DNA of 64,000 bases from Proteobacteria bacterium ST_bin11 (GCA_002083615.1 MSXO01000017.1:1-64000); one strand, 5' to 3'; numbered from the stretch's first letter, positions 1-7,796 are shown. Program-made: numbers and translations. Notes: a model not told the origin generated them from the sequence alone.

Positions 1-1254
1 AGTTTTCAATCGGCGCCAACAAAGAGCATACCCGTAGCATTTGTTTCTACCAATAGTATCTGCCAAGGCGAGCAAGTTGGGGTACTGTGGCCTTTTATGC
101 TGTCGCAAGGCTTAAAAATTCATTTTGCCCATCGTACATTCCGCTGGAGTAACGAGGGTAAAGGCGTAGCAGCGGTTCATTGCGTTATCGTCGGTTTTGG
201 TTTGGAGAAACTCAATCAGTGCTATCTATATGACTATGGTGATGATATTTCGGGTGAACCCAAAGTAATTGCAGCAAAAAACATTAATCCGTACTTGGTC
301 GATGCATCGGATATTTGGGTTGAAAAACGAACTAAGCCAATTTGCAAAGTTGCAGAAATCAACAAAGGTAGTGAGGCTACCGACTTTGGCTTTCTGGTTT
401 TATCGCCAGAGGAAAAACGGGAGTTATTGGTTAAAAAACCTCAAGCTGAAAAATGGATCAGGCGCTTTGTGGGAGGTGATGAATTGATTAACAACCTGGA
501 GCGCTATTGCCTTTGGTTAGTCGGTATAGCTCCGAATGAATTGAAAGCCTTGCCGGAAATCGCTCAACGTGTAGAGCAAGTTCGTAAAACTCGCTTGGAA
601 AGTGGAAAAGCCAGAACACGTGAATGGGCGCAGTATCCGACTTTATTTAGTGAAAACAGACAACCTAATACAGGTTATTTAGCAATTCCAAAAGTTTCAT
701 CTGAGCGCCGAAAATACCTGCCAATTTGTTTTGTTGAGAAAAATTGGATAGCCAGTGGAAGTTTGTTAGTTGTGCCGAATGCCACACTATATGAATTTGC
801 CATTTTGCAATCTAATACGCACAACGCATGGATGAGAACGGTTTGCGGGCGAATGAAAAGCGATTATCAATACTCCGCTGGAATTGTTTACAACAATTTC
901 CCGTGGCCTACACCCGCCGACAAGCAGCGCTCAGCCATCGAAGCCGCCGCACAAGCTGTGCTGGATACGCGCATCCAGTTTACCAGTTCGACATTGGCCG
1001 ACCTCTACGATCCGCTTGCCATGCCACCTGAGTTGGTGAAAGCTCATGCACAACTCGACAAAGCCGTCGATGCCGCTTACAGCTACAAAGGCAAAAAGGA
1101 CGACGCGGAACGGGTGGCGTTTTTGTTTGGCCTATATCAGGCATTGACAGCTAAAACAGACAGGGCCGCAAGCGGCGAAGCAGCGGACACAACGGATATT
1201 CACGCAGAAGCAACGCCCAAACCGAAAATCGCCCGGAAACCAAAAAATGCCTAA
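1..1254 (+). CDS. MmeI-like DNA methyltransferase / restriction-modification enzyme, C-terminal part
   Basis: The reading frame is open from the first base, so this is the 3' part of a larger gene whose methyltransferase core lies before the window. The visible 417 residues hold the stretch typical of the end of the methyltransferase core and the specificity region of MmeI-like single-chain restriction-modification enzymes: NSICQGEQV and LWP near residues 19-31, then FAHRTFRWSN and AAVHCVIVGF. A target-recognition region follows, and then a helical, lysine-rich tail. In this family modification, recognition and often cleavage sit in one protein. Its stop overlaps the next gene by 8 bases, so the two are probably co-translated. 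Its position in a tRNA-linked island with hicAB fits a defence role. The internal ATG at 97 is not a real start. The family call is firm; whether an N-terminal nuclease domain exists cannot be seen. Confidence 0.85.
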   Translation, partial: SFQSAPTKSIPVAFVSTNSICQGEQVGVLWPFMLSQGLKIHFAHRTFRWSNEGKGVAAVHCVIVGFGLEKLNQCYLYDYGDDISGEPKVIAAKNINPYLVDASDIWVEKRTKPICKVAEINKGSEATDFGFLVLSPEEKRELLVKKPQAEKWIRRFVGGDELINNLERYCLWLVGIAPNELKALPEIAQRVEQVRKTRLESGKARTREWAQYPTLFSENRQPNTGYLAIPKVSSERRKYLPICFVEKNWIASGSLLVVPNATLYEFAILQSNTHNAWMRTVCGRMKSDYQYSAGIVYNNFPWPTPADKQRSAIEAAAQAVLDTRIQFTSSTLADLYDPLAMPPELVKAHAQLDKAVDAAYSYKGKKDDAERVAFLFGLYQALTAKTDRAASGEAADTTDIHAEATPKPKIARKPKNA

Positions 1255-2137
1255 TCACCTCTGCCACCCAGACGATTGGTTTTACTTTGTGGAAAGCCAA
1301 GTCAATAAATCGTTACCCGAACGTTTGGAGCTTTTGCCGGGTCTTCGCGCCCGTTTCGGCAATCAGTTACGCGATGAAATCGTTTCCGTGATGCTGGAGT
1401 TTGACGAAAGACAGTATGTCGTTGCAATTGCCGCCATTGGGGATTCCGTCATTAACAGGCCAATCGACCATTACATACCCCCACAATTACTAAACCGTCC
1501 CGACCCGTTTGAATGGCAAAGCTTATTACCGGTTGCTCATGAATGGGTGATCGCGCTTGATGGTGTTGATGCGGCCCACGAGTTTGGGTTGTTTACCCGG
1601 CATGCGCTGGCGCTAATGGAACGGGTTACCACCGATTTAAAAGGGTCGGCTTATGAAGCTGAAGAAAAATCCATGCAGTTTTACCTGTCATTGAGTCAGG
1701 TAATGGGGCGGGAATTTGCCCCCGCCATCCGGATAAAAATCGAGGCGACAGTTCGAGCGCAATATAAGGCCAACCCAGCTAACGATATGGCGGGTGAATA
1801 TCCTGAGAATGAATGGCAGGAGTTGGGTGCGATGCTGTTCGATGGCTCGCATATTCTCTTGCAAATGGGAATCGACCAATTACGAGGAGCGGTTTACAGC
1901 GAGATTAGGGCATTATCCACTGCTGAAAAACTCGCTTTATGGTTTGACCTTTGTGAAAACCCGGAAGAAAGTCTTGGTGGCCACACATTGGAAGGTCATT
2001 TCAATGTTCTACACGATACCGATACGTTTGACCCGTTTCTTGAGTCAATATGCGATGACTTGCAGTCCACCATGCAATCCGACTGGGAAAAGCGGCTCCG
2101 TGAAATGGAAGCGAGTGACTTAGAAATCGATGAATAG
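1247..2137 (+). CDS. Unrecognised 296-residue protein coupled to the restriction-modification gene
   Basis: I do not recognise this protein. It starts at an ATG inside the last codons of the methyltransferase gene (8-base overlap), which argues for translational coupling and a linked function. It is soluble, acidic and rich in aromatic residues, with no signal peptide or membrane segment and no nucleotide-binding or nuclease motif that I can see. The C-terminal third is very acidic and ends DLEIDE. It could be a controller, an inhibitor or a specificity helper of the upstream enzyme, but that is inference from position only. The gene is followed by about 80 bases before hicA. Confidence 0.7.
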   Translation: MPNHLCHPDDWFYFVESQVNKSLPERLELLPGLRARFGNQLRDEIVSVMLEFDERQYVVAIAAIGDSVINRPIDHYIPPQLLNRPDPFEWQSLLPVAHEWVIALDGVDAAHEFGLFTRHALALMERVTTDLKGSAYEAEEKSMQFYLSLSQVMGREFAPAIRIKIEATVRAQYKANPANDMAGEYPENEWQELGAMLFDGSHILLQMGIDQLRGAVYSEIRALSTAEKLALWFDLCENPEESLGGHTLEGHFNVLHDTDTFDPFLESICDDLQSTMQSDWEKRLREMEASDLEIDE

Positions 2138-2185
2138 TCATTCATTACATCCTAGGAAGATTCAAATACCAAAGGGAGCGCCTAC

Positions 2186-2222
2186 TTGTCAGCCACCCCA
2201 TGGTGGTTATAATACACACCAT
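2186..2222 (+). promoter_or_regulatory. hicAB promoter with overlapping palindromic operator
   Basis: TTGTCA (2186-2191) and TATAAT (2208-2213) are separated by 16 bases, close to a sigma70 consensus. The -10 box is flanked by an inverted repeat ATGGTG (2200-2205) / CACCAT (2217-2222), a likely site for HicB autorepression. The right arm runs into the hicA start codon at 2221, only 8 bases after the -10 box, so the transcript would start at or next to the ATG. Confidence 0.65.
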
Positions 2223-2406
2223 GAATAGCAGGCAACTAATCAAGCTACTTGAAGATGATGGGTGGACGCTGCGTAGCGTTAAAGGCAGTCATCATGTCTT
2301 TGTTCACCCGGTTAAGCCGGGGCATTTGACGGTGCCGCATCCAAAGAGCGATTTAGGCAAAGGGTTGGTAAGCAAGCTGTTAAAACAAGCGGGGTTGAAG
2401 GTATGA
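2221..2406 (+). CDS. hicA: HicA-type mRNA interferase toxin
   Basis: A protein of 61 residues matching the HicA double-stranded RNA-binding fold: a helix with LIKLLEDDGW, then VKGSHHVF with the catalytic histidine in the G-S-H-H context, then LTVPHPKSDLGKG and a C-terminal helix. Members cleave mRNA and are neutralised by HicB. I chose the ATG at 2221, not the earlier in-frame ATG at 2200, because 2200 lies upstream of the -10 box and the family begins with the residues that follow 2221. No Shine-Dalgarno sequence precedes 2221, consistent with a leaderless transcript. The stop overlaps the hicB start as ATGA, the usual toxin-first hicAB arrangement. Confidence 0.9.
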   Translation: MNSRQLIKLLEDDGWTLRSVKGSHHVFVHPVKPGHLTVPHPKSDLGKGLVSKLLKQAGLKV

Positions 2407-2798
2407 GATTTTTTGTTGCGATAGAACCAGGTGATGAGGATCATGCTTTTGGCGTAGTGGTGCCCGATTTGCCGGGTTGCTTTTCGGCAGGCGACACCCT
2501 GGACGAGGCATTCGAAAACGCAAAAGAAGCCATTGATCTATGGTGCGAAACAGTTATCGAAGATGGTGCAATGATTCCACCCAGCAAAACGCTAGCGGAA
2601 CACCAAGCAGACCCTGAATTTGCCGGTTGGGTGTGGTCTATCGTAGAGGTGCCGGTAGAACGGTATTTAGGCCCCGCCGAGAAGGTCAATATTACATTGC
2701 CTAAGCTGTTACTGACTCGTATTGACGAATACGCCAAAGCTCACGGCGCTACCCGTTCCGGGTTCTTGGCTCAAGCCGCGCGGCAGGCGATGCGTTAA
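2403..2798 (+). CDS. hicB: HicB-type antitoxin with C-terminal ribbon-helix-helix domain
   Basis: A protein of 131 residues. The N-terminal half is a HicB partial-RNase-H-like fold (VVPDLPGCFSAGDTLDEAFENAKEAI), which binds and blocks HicA. The C-terminal 45 residues (VNITLPKLLLTRIDEYA, then RSGFLAQAAR) read as a ribbon-helix-helix DNA-binding domain, so the protein should repress its own operon, probably at the palindrome over the -10 box upstream of hicA. It overlaps hicA by four bases (ATGA). Both partners look intact, so the pair is probably functional and may stabilise the island. Confidence 0.9.
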   Translation: MRFFVAIEPGDEDHAFGVVVPDLPGCFSAGDTLDEAFENAKEAIDLWCETVIEDGAMIPPSKTLAEHQADPEFAGWVWSIVEVPVERYLGPAEKVNITLPKLLLTRIDEYAKAHGATRSGFLAQAARQAMR

Positions 2799-2813
2799 GG
2801 ATCTATTGGGGGT

Positions 2814-3572
2814 TTGTGCGCGCAGGTCGACACTCAGACTCGAATCGATTTGAACGCCAAAAGCTTTCCTGTGTTTTTATGGTGTAAGGATATGGACGCA
2901 GAACTAAACGCTAGATTAAATACTTGTTATCCGCACGGGCTGTTTCGTTTATTCAATAAGGAGAAGGCTAATTTCGAGCCGGCCAAAGCTTTTTGGCGAG
3001 AGTTGCCAGAGCTTTTGGCGATACATGGCTTCCATTGCAAAAAGCCTGATATTTGGTCTGGCGAGGAACGGGTTGTTGGCTTTGATATTTGCCGTGATGG
3101 CGACCCGGACTATTGGTATTTCACCGATAACCGCGCTGAAAAAATAGCTAAGTTGCAGGCAAGCGGAGAACCACATGTAACCATTCGTGTTGAAGTCAGT
3201 ACCGTGATTTCGGCAATTTACCTCAACATCAAGGAAACTTGGTTCAACCCCGATACGTTTGGCGATAAAGGGGCTGGAAAATACGATGACGGGCTTAAAA
3301 CCCTTTTCTGGTTGAGTGATACCCAATATCAGCCTTGGGCCGGTTTGATAAATGATTTACGCAACCTTGCCGAGAAGTTGGGATTGGTTGAACTGAATGA
3401 GAGCGATTTAAAAGAAGATGTGCCGTTTATCACTAACCCTATTTTTAGCGACGATGACGACGATAGGGATGATTTGCTGGGTAGCGATACAACCGAAGAA
3501 ATCGAGTACCTTAAGTCTCTGCCTCAAAATTCATATTGCTTATACGACTGCCTCTTTGCATGGTATGTTTAG
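2814..3572 (+). CDS. Unrecognised 252-residue acidic protein in the island
   Basis: I do not recognise this protein. The longest frame starts at TTG 2814, 15 bases after hicB; the first in-frame ATG is at 2892, which would remove 26 residues, and the sequence does not settle the choice. Visible features are a tryptophan-rich, soluble central region (residues about 60-170) and a long acidic patch of consecutive aspartates around residues 210-225. There is no signal peptide. The last residues form a short hydrophobic aromatic tail. The stop codon lies inside a 9-bp inverted repeat. It is convergent with the integrase gene and is probably an island cargo gene of unknown role. Confidence 0.65.
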   Translation: MCAQVDTQTRIDLNAKSFPVFLWCKDMDAELNARLNTCYPHGLFRLFNKEKANFEPAKAFWRELPELLAIHGFHCKKPDIWSGEERVVGFDICRDGDPDYWYFTDNRAEKIAKLQASGEPHVTIRVEVSTVISAIYLNIKETWFNPDTFGDKGAGKYDDGLKTLFWLSDTQYQPWAGLINDLRNLAEKLGLVELNESDLKEDVPFITNPIFSDDDDDRDDLLGSDTTEEIEYLKSLPQNSYCLYDCLFAWYV

Positions 3573-3598
3573 GAAATTAGGGTTTTGTTATTTCCTAA
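3569..3598. terminator. Inverted repeat between convergent genes
   Basis: TTAGGAAAT (3569-3577) and ATTTCCTAA (3590-3598) are perfect 9-bp arms with a 12-base loop, between the stop of the 252-residue gene and the end of the integrase gene. No T-run follows on either strand, so a terminator function is only plausible. Confidence 0.4.
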
Positions 3599-3621
3599 TA
3601 GCGAGACTTCAGACTTACTTG

Positions 3622-4875
3622 TTAGCTTTGTTTCCTAAACGGTATCACTTGGGCCCCAGCCTTCAAGCCATCCAGGTAATCCGACCAGCTTTGCATCATC
3701 CGCCGCCGTTCTTCCAGGTATTGCGCTCGATTATAAGCGGCCCTCACCTGATCACGTGGCGCGTGGGCTAGTTGCCGCTCTATTGCGTCTGGGCTCCAGC
3801 CCTGTTCATTAAGCAGGGTTGAGGCTGTTGTTCTGAATCCGTGCGCAGTCATAACGTCGGAATCATAGCCAAGCGATTTAAGCGCGGTACGGATGGTGTT
3901 ATCCGACATGGGCCGACCATCGCCTCGACTTGATGGAAAGACATACTGACCACCACCGGTTAGCGGTTGGACGGCTTCCAGGATGGCAATAGCTTGCGTT
4001 GATAACGGCACGATATGATGAAAGTCTGTTTTTGACACATAGGGCCGCCATTCCCGCGCCACTAGGTCAACATCAGCCCAAAGCATTTGTCGGATTTCGC
4101 CGGGTCGTTGAAACAGTAGAGGCGAAAGCCTAAACGCCGATTGCACAACAAAGGTACCCTGATAGTTGCTTATATCCCTGAGCAATTGCGCCACAAGTTT
4201 TGGGTCGATGATTGCAGCTCGGTGTTTAACCTTTTGCGCCGGTATCTGTTTGGCGACAGGTTGCGCTGGGTCGTATTCAGCAAAGTTATGGACAATGGCA
4301 TAGGCAAATATCGAACTGATTTCAGCGTGGAGCCGGTGGGCGGTTTCAAGCTGCTGTTTATCAATCATCGGCTTTAGCACTGCCAATATTTCAGAGGATT
4401 TGACTTCCTTGATTGGCTTATCCCCTAGTAACGGAAAGGCTAAGCGTTCAATCCTACTGTTTTTTTTGGTGTGGGTTTTTTCGCTGGTAAGGTGGGCGAT
4501 AGAAGCCAGCCATTGCCGGGCAACATCGGCGAAACTGTTCAGGATCGGCAAACCTTCCCTAACCCGTTCGTCATTTGCCTTGGCAAGTTGCTTGGCTACT
4601 TTCGCTTCTTTTCTGATTTCGCCGGGGTCTAAGCTATTAGCTATTTGTTCGCGCGCTTCTTCGGCCTTGCGTCTGGCATTCTCAATGGTTGTATCAGGGT
4701 AAGCGCCGAAAGCGATTTTTCTCCGCTTGCCGTCGAAAGCGTAAATGAAGCGCCAAAGCTTAGTCCCTGTTGCTCCAACGAATAGGAACAAGCCGCCACC
4801 GTCGTTGATGGTGTAATCCTTGTCTTTTGGCTTAGCCGACCTGTAGACCGTGTCTTTATTGAGATTAACCGCCAT
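3622..4875 (-). CDS. P4-type tyrosine recombinase (island integrase)
   Basis: A protein of 417 residues, full length for the P4/prophage-type integrases with an N-terminal arm-binding DUF4102 domain (residues about 1-95: TINDGGGLFLFV, LWRFIYAFDGKRRKIAFGAYP). A SAM-like core-binding domain (about 105-200) and the catalytic domain follow, with the active-site set visible: Arg in RPGEIR, Lys in VSKTDFHHIVPLS, HGFR for His-X-X-Arg, LAHA for the second His, and the Tyr nucleophile near AAYNRAQY. The ATG is preceded by a GAAGG ribosome-binding site. The gene reads away from tRNA-Leu, as expected for an element inserted at the 3' end of that tRNA, and nothing indicates inactivation. It should catalyse integration and, with an excisionase not seen here, excision of the island. 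Confidence 0.93.
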   Translation of the reverse strand: MAVNLNKDTVYRSAKPKDKDYTINDGGGLFLFVGATGTKLWRFIYAFDGKRRKIAFGAYPDTTIENARRKAEEAREQIANSLDPGEIRKEAKVAKQLAKANDERVREGLPILNSFADVARQWLASIAHLTSEKTHTKKNSRIERLAFPLLGDKPIKEVKSSEILAVLKPMIDKQQLETAHRLHAEISSIFAYAIVHNFAEYDPAQPVAKQIPAQKVKHRAAIIDPKLVAQLLRDISNYQGTFVVQSAFRLSPLLFQRPGEIRQMLWADVDLVAREWRPYVSKTDFHHIVPLSTQAIAILEAVQPLTGGGQYVFPSSRGDGRPMSDNTIRTALKSLGYDSDVMTAHGFRTTASTLLNEQGWSPDAIERQLAHAPRDQVRAAYNRAQYLEERRRMMQSWSDYLDGLKAGAQVIPFRKQS

Positions 4876-4878
4876 TTT

Positions 4879-4947
4879 GTTACCTTCGCCCGTTCAGATT
4901 GTTACCTTTTTAAAAGGCATTATAGGCACGGTAACAAAAAAGGTAAC
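4879..4947. repeat. Four GTTACC/GGTAAC boxes around the integrase promoter
   Basis: GTTACC occurs at 4879-4884 and 4901-4906, and its reverse complement GGTAAC at 4930-4935 and 4942-4947. The two pairs face each other around the -10 box of the integrase gene. The box nearest the gene overlaps its ribosome-binding site and the farthest one is at the -35 position. They are candidate binding sites for the integrase itself or for an element-encoded regulator. Confidence 0.6.
4919..4947 (-). promoter_or_regulatory. Integrase promoter
   Basis: On the minus strand TATAAT (4924-4919) lies 17 bases after GTTACC (4947-4942) at the -35 position. The -10 box is perfect and the -35 is weak, which suggests an activated or tightly controlled promoter. 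It reads toward the integrase start at 4875. Confidence 0.55.
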
Positions 4948-4994
4948 ATTTTTAGGTGCATGCCCCTGTATCTGGCTGCATGTCGCTGGACAAT

Positions 4995-5028
4995 AAAAAA
5001 CCCGCTAAGCCTTGCAGCTTGCGGGTTT
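4995..5028 (-). terminator. Intrinsic terminator after tRNA-Leu
   Basis: On the minus strand AAACCCGC (5028-5021) pairs with GCGGGTTT (5005-4998), with an inner AAGC/GCTT extension, and is followed by a T-run. It lies 34 bases past the tRNA 3' end and should end the secG-tRNA transcript before the integrase gene. Confidence 0.75.
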
Positions 5029-5061
5029 CTGTACTTCTTTGGGCTTCTTAAAACCCTTGTT

Positions 5062-5146
5062 TGGTACCGACGGGCGGACTTGAACCGCCACGACTTGCGT
5101 CACCACCCCCTCAAGATGGCGTGTCTACCAATTTCACCACGTCGGC
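5062..5146 (-). tRNA. tRNA-Leu (anticodon GAG)
   Basis: The 85-base gene folds as a class II tRNA: acceptor arms GCCGACG and CGTCGGT, D arm GTG/CAC with GGTAGA, anticodon stem CCATC/GGTGG around the loop TTGAGGG (anticodon GAG, reading CUC/CUU), a long variable arm, and T stem GGCGG/CCGCC with loop TTCAAGT. CCA is encoded. It begins 16 bases after secG. An integrase gene lies just downstream of its 3' end, so the 3' half is the likely attachment site of the island, and the intact tRNA is restored at this end. Confidence 0.97.
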
Positions 5147-5162
5147 TTTGTTTTTTGCTGAC

Positions 5163-5561
5163 TTACTTTTCCGCTGGTTTTTCTACTTCTTTGATCACCG
5201 GCGCTTCAGGTAAGGTTGCCTCCTGAATAGGCAATATGCCGTCTGCTGGAATGCCTTGGGTTAACGGTACATCAGATTTTATAGGCTCTGCAGCGGGAAC
5301 GGCATCCATCACGTCGGCTTTCTTACCTTGATAGCCACTCAATACTGCTAGACCCAAACTGGTGATAAAAAACAAGGTTGCAAAAATAGCGGTGGTTCTG
5401 GAAAGAAATGAGGCCGAACCTTGAGCGCCGAATACCGACCCTGACGCCCCGCCGCCGAAAGTCGCGCCGGCATCTGCGCCTTTTCCTTGCTGCATCAGGA
5501 CCAAGCCAACGATGCCTAAACCTAGGAAGATGTGAATAATTATTATAATTTGGTACAACAT
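5163..5561 (-). CDS. secG: Preprotein translocase subunit SecG
   Basis: A protein of 132 residues, the accessory subunit of the SecYEG channel in the inner membrane. Two membrane segments (residues about 3-22 and 55-75) flank the conserved cytoplasmic loop MQQGKGADAGATFGGGASGSVFG, with the LSRTTA motif before the second helix. The C-terminal tail of about 50 residues is acidic, proline-rich and variable, as often in SecG. It sits directly after tpiA and before tRNA-Leu, the common proteobacterial order tpiA-secG-tRNA-Leu. Confidence 0.95.
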   Translation of the reverse strand: MLYQIIIIIHIFLGLGIVGLVLMQQGKGADAGATFGGGASGSVFGAQGSASFLSRTTAIFATLFFITSLGLAVLSGYQGKKADVMDAVPAAEPIKSDVPLTQGIPADGILPIQEATLPEAPVIKEVEKPAEK

Positions 5562-5582
5562 AAAGACCTTAATCGGATGAAA

Positions 5583-6329
5583 CTAAACCGAATGGCAAAT
5601 TTGCAGGAAGCCTTTTGCATCCAGCGACGCGCCACCCACCAAACCACCATCAATGTCCGGCATCGCAAACAAGCCTTTTGCGTTATCTGGCTTGACGCTA
5701 CCGCCGTATAAAATTTGTACTTTTTCCGCGATTACCGGATTTCTATCGGCAATCCGTTGACGAATGTACTTGTGAACTTCTTGTGCTTGCTCATCGGTTG
5801 CTACTTTTCCAGTACCGATAGCCCAAACCGGTTCGTAGGCGATGACAGCGGTTTCGAAGGCTTCGATACCTGCTGCGGCGATTACCGCGTCCAATTGCTC
5901 GTCAACCACTTGAAAAGTTCTGTCTTGCTCGCGCTCTTCCAGGGTTTCGCCAACGCATAGTACCGGCAATACGCCTTTACTCAAGGCTTGGCAAAATCGT
6001 TTAGCAACCGATTCGTTAGTGTCGCCGTAGTAGCTCCGGCGTTCGGAATGGCCAACCAACGCGTATTTGCAACCTACTTCGCTCAGCATCGTTGCTGATA
6101 CTTCGCCTGTATATGCACCGGATGCTTGGTCAGCAACATTTTGTGCACCCAATGCAATAGGGGATGCAGCCAATACGCTACGAATATCTGACAAATAGAC
6201 GAATGGAACGCAAACTGCGACTTCTTGCTCAACGCTACCAAGACCTTCGGCCAAAGCTTGAGCAAGTTTTTGCCCATCTTCCAAAGAGCCGTTCATTTTC
6301 CAGTTACCCATAATCAAAGACCGACGCAT
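5583..6329 (-). CDS. tpiA: Triosephosphate isomerase
   Basis: A 248-residue TIM barrel of normal length. Active-site residues are in place: the lysine in GNWKMNG near the N-terminus, the histidine in YALVGHSERR, the catalytic glutamate in AYEPVWAIGTG, and the phosphate-binding GGSVKPDN and GGLVGGASL loops. It interconverts glyceraldehyde-3-phosphate and dihydroxyacetone phosphate in the cytosol; in a ribulose-monophosphate methanotroph this serves sugar-phosphate interconversion after formaldehyde fixation. GGAGG precedes the ATG at good spacing. It is followed by secG and preceded by glmM on the same strand. Confidence 0.97.
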   Translation of the reverse strand: MRRSLIMGNWKMNGSLEDGQKLAQALAEGLGSVEQEVAVCVPFVYLSDIRSVLAASPIALGAQNVADQASGAYTGEVSATMLSEVGCKYALVGHSERRSYYGDTNESVAKRFCQALSKGVLPVLCVGETLEEREQDRTFQVVDEQLDAVIAAAGIEAFETAVIAYEPVWAIGTGKVATDEQAQEVHKYIRQRIADRNPVIAEKVQILYGGSVKPDNAKGLFAMPDIDGGLVGGASLDAKGFLQICHSV

Positions 6330-6383
6330 TACATCCTCCGAGCTAAATAAGACCGCATATAATATCGGCTTAGACCTTTTAGT

Positions 6384-7724
6384 TCAAGCCGGAATCGCTT
6401 TCTTGACATCGGCTGCCAATTGATTTGCAAACCTCACCACCTCGTCTTCGTCGACGCCTTCTACCATCACTCTGATCAAAGGCTCGGTGCCTGAGGACCT
6501 TAGCAATACTCTGCCCCGGTCTCCGAGCTTTTTCTCGACCGCTTCAACCGCTTTTTTGATGCTATCGATCTCTTCGATTTTGACTTTTTTATCCGTCCTA
6601 ACATTCACCAATACTTGCGGATACTTGCTCATACCGGATTTAAGTTCATTCAAACTCTTGCCGGTGCGCTGCATTTCGGCGAGTACTTGCAAGGCGGAAA
6701 CGATACCATCGCCCGTAGTCGTTTTGTCCAAACAGATAATATGGCCGGAGCCTTCACCACCGAGGATGCCTTTATGTTCCGCCAACATTTCCATGACATA
6801 ACGGTCGCCCACTTTGGCGCGCAGCAGCGGCACACCGACAGCCTTCAACGCGTGCTCCATGCCAAGATTGGACATAAGGGTGCCGATCACCGGACCTAAG
6901 AGCTTGCCTTCCTCCAAACGGGATTTAGCGATGATATAAATCAACTCGTCACCATCGACGATTTCGCCTTTGTGATCAACCATAATAATCCGGTCGCCGT
7001 CGCCATCCAGCGCTATACCTAGGTCGGCACGAAATTCCAGGACTTTTGTGGCCAGGTTGTCTGGCTTGGTCGCACCGCATTCGTCGTTGATATTTAAACC
7101 ATCGGGTTCCGCACCAACAGTGAAGACCTCGGCACCGACTTCGCTGAATACATGCGGCGCAATATGGTAAGTCGCGCCGTTAGCGCAATCGATAACAATC
7201 CGCATGCCTCTAAAGTCCAATTCCGGCGGCACGGTAGCTTTACAGAATTCGATGTATCGACCAGCGGCATCGCTTACGCGCTTGGCTTTTCCCAATTTTG
7301 CGGATTCGACGGTGGTCATTGGTGTATCCAAATAGTGTTCGATCTGATGCTCAACATCATCGGGCAACTTGGCACCATCCACCGAAAAAAACTTGATTCC
7401 GTTGTCGTAGTAGGGATTGTGGGAAGCGCTGATTACAATGCCAGCCTTGGCTCTCAGTGTACGAGTCAGGTATGCGATACCTGGAGTAGGCATAGGCCCC
7501 AATAAACGGGTGTCAACGCCAGCAGCCGACAAACCCGCCTCAAGCGCAGACTCGAACATATAGCCGGAAATGCGCGTGTCCTTGCCCAATAACACAAAGC
7601 CACTGCCTTCCTTGGCAAATACTCTACCGGTCGCCCAGCCTAGCTTTAGCATAAAGTCGGCAGTGATGGGGTATTCTCCAACCTTGCCGCGAATACCGTC
7701 GGTACCGAAATATTTTTTTGCCAT
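6384..7724 (-). CDS. glmM: Phosphoglucosamine mutase GlmM
   Basis: The enzyme converts glucosamine-6-phosphate to glucosamine-1-phosphate for UDP-GlcNAc and so for peptidoglycan and LPS. The 446 residues show the family hallmarks: KKYFGTDGIRGKVG at the start, the phosphoserine loop ISASHNP (serine near residue 102), the magnesium loop DGDGDRIIMVD, the sugar-binding GGEGSGH and the phosphate-binding RSSGTEPLIRVM at the C-terminus. I chose the ATG at 7724 over the TTG two codons earlier because the family starts with MAKKYFGTDG. It follows ftsH, as in many gammaproteobacteria, but a strong terminator separates the two. Confidence 0.96.
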   Translation of the reverse strand: MAKKYFGTDGIRGKVGEYPITADFMLKLGWATGRVFAKEGSGFVLLGKDTRISGYMFESALEAGLSAAGVDTRLLGPMPTPGIAYLTRTLRAKAGIVISASHNPYYDNGIKFFSVDGAKLPDDVEHQIEHYLDTPMTTVESAKLGKAKRVSDAAGRYIEFCKATVPPELDFRGMRIVIDCANGATYHIAPHVFSEVGAEVFTVGAEPDGLNINDECGATKPDNLATKVLEFRADLGIALDGDGDRIIMVDHKGEIVDGDELIYIIAKSRLEEGKLLGPVIGTLMSNLGMEHALKAVGVPLLRAKVGDRYVMEMLAEHKGILGGEGSGHIICLDKTTTGDGIVSALQVLAEMQRTGKSLNELKSGMSKYPQVLVNVRTDKKVKIEEIDSIKKAVEAVEKKLGDRGRVLLRSSGTEPLIRVMVEGVDEDEVVRFANQLAADVKKAIPA

Positions 7725-7750
7725 ACTCAAAACTCTCTTAACTAAATCCC

Positions 7751-7777
7751 AAAAAAAAGAGAGGCCGGAGCCTCTCT
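7751..7777 (-). terminator. Intrinsic terminator after ftsH
   Basis: On the minus strand AGAGAGGC and GCCTCTCT (plus-strand arms 7758-7765 and 7770-7777) form an 8-bp stem with a four-base loop, followed by at least seven T. It begins 20 bases after the ftsH stop, so glmM probably has its own promoter or depends on read-through. Confidence 0.85.
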
Positions 7778-7796
7778 CGCTTTTGCCGTTAAGGCA

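Noticed and set aside
97..99. ATG at 97 as the start of the methyltransferase gene
   Set aside because: The frame is open to base 1 and the upstream codons encode conserved family residues, so the gene begins outside the window.
2200..2220. ATG at 2200 as the hicA start
   Set aside because: It lies upstream of the -10 box, so it would not be in the transcript.
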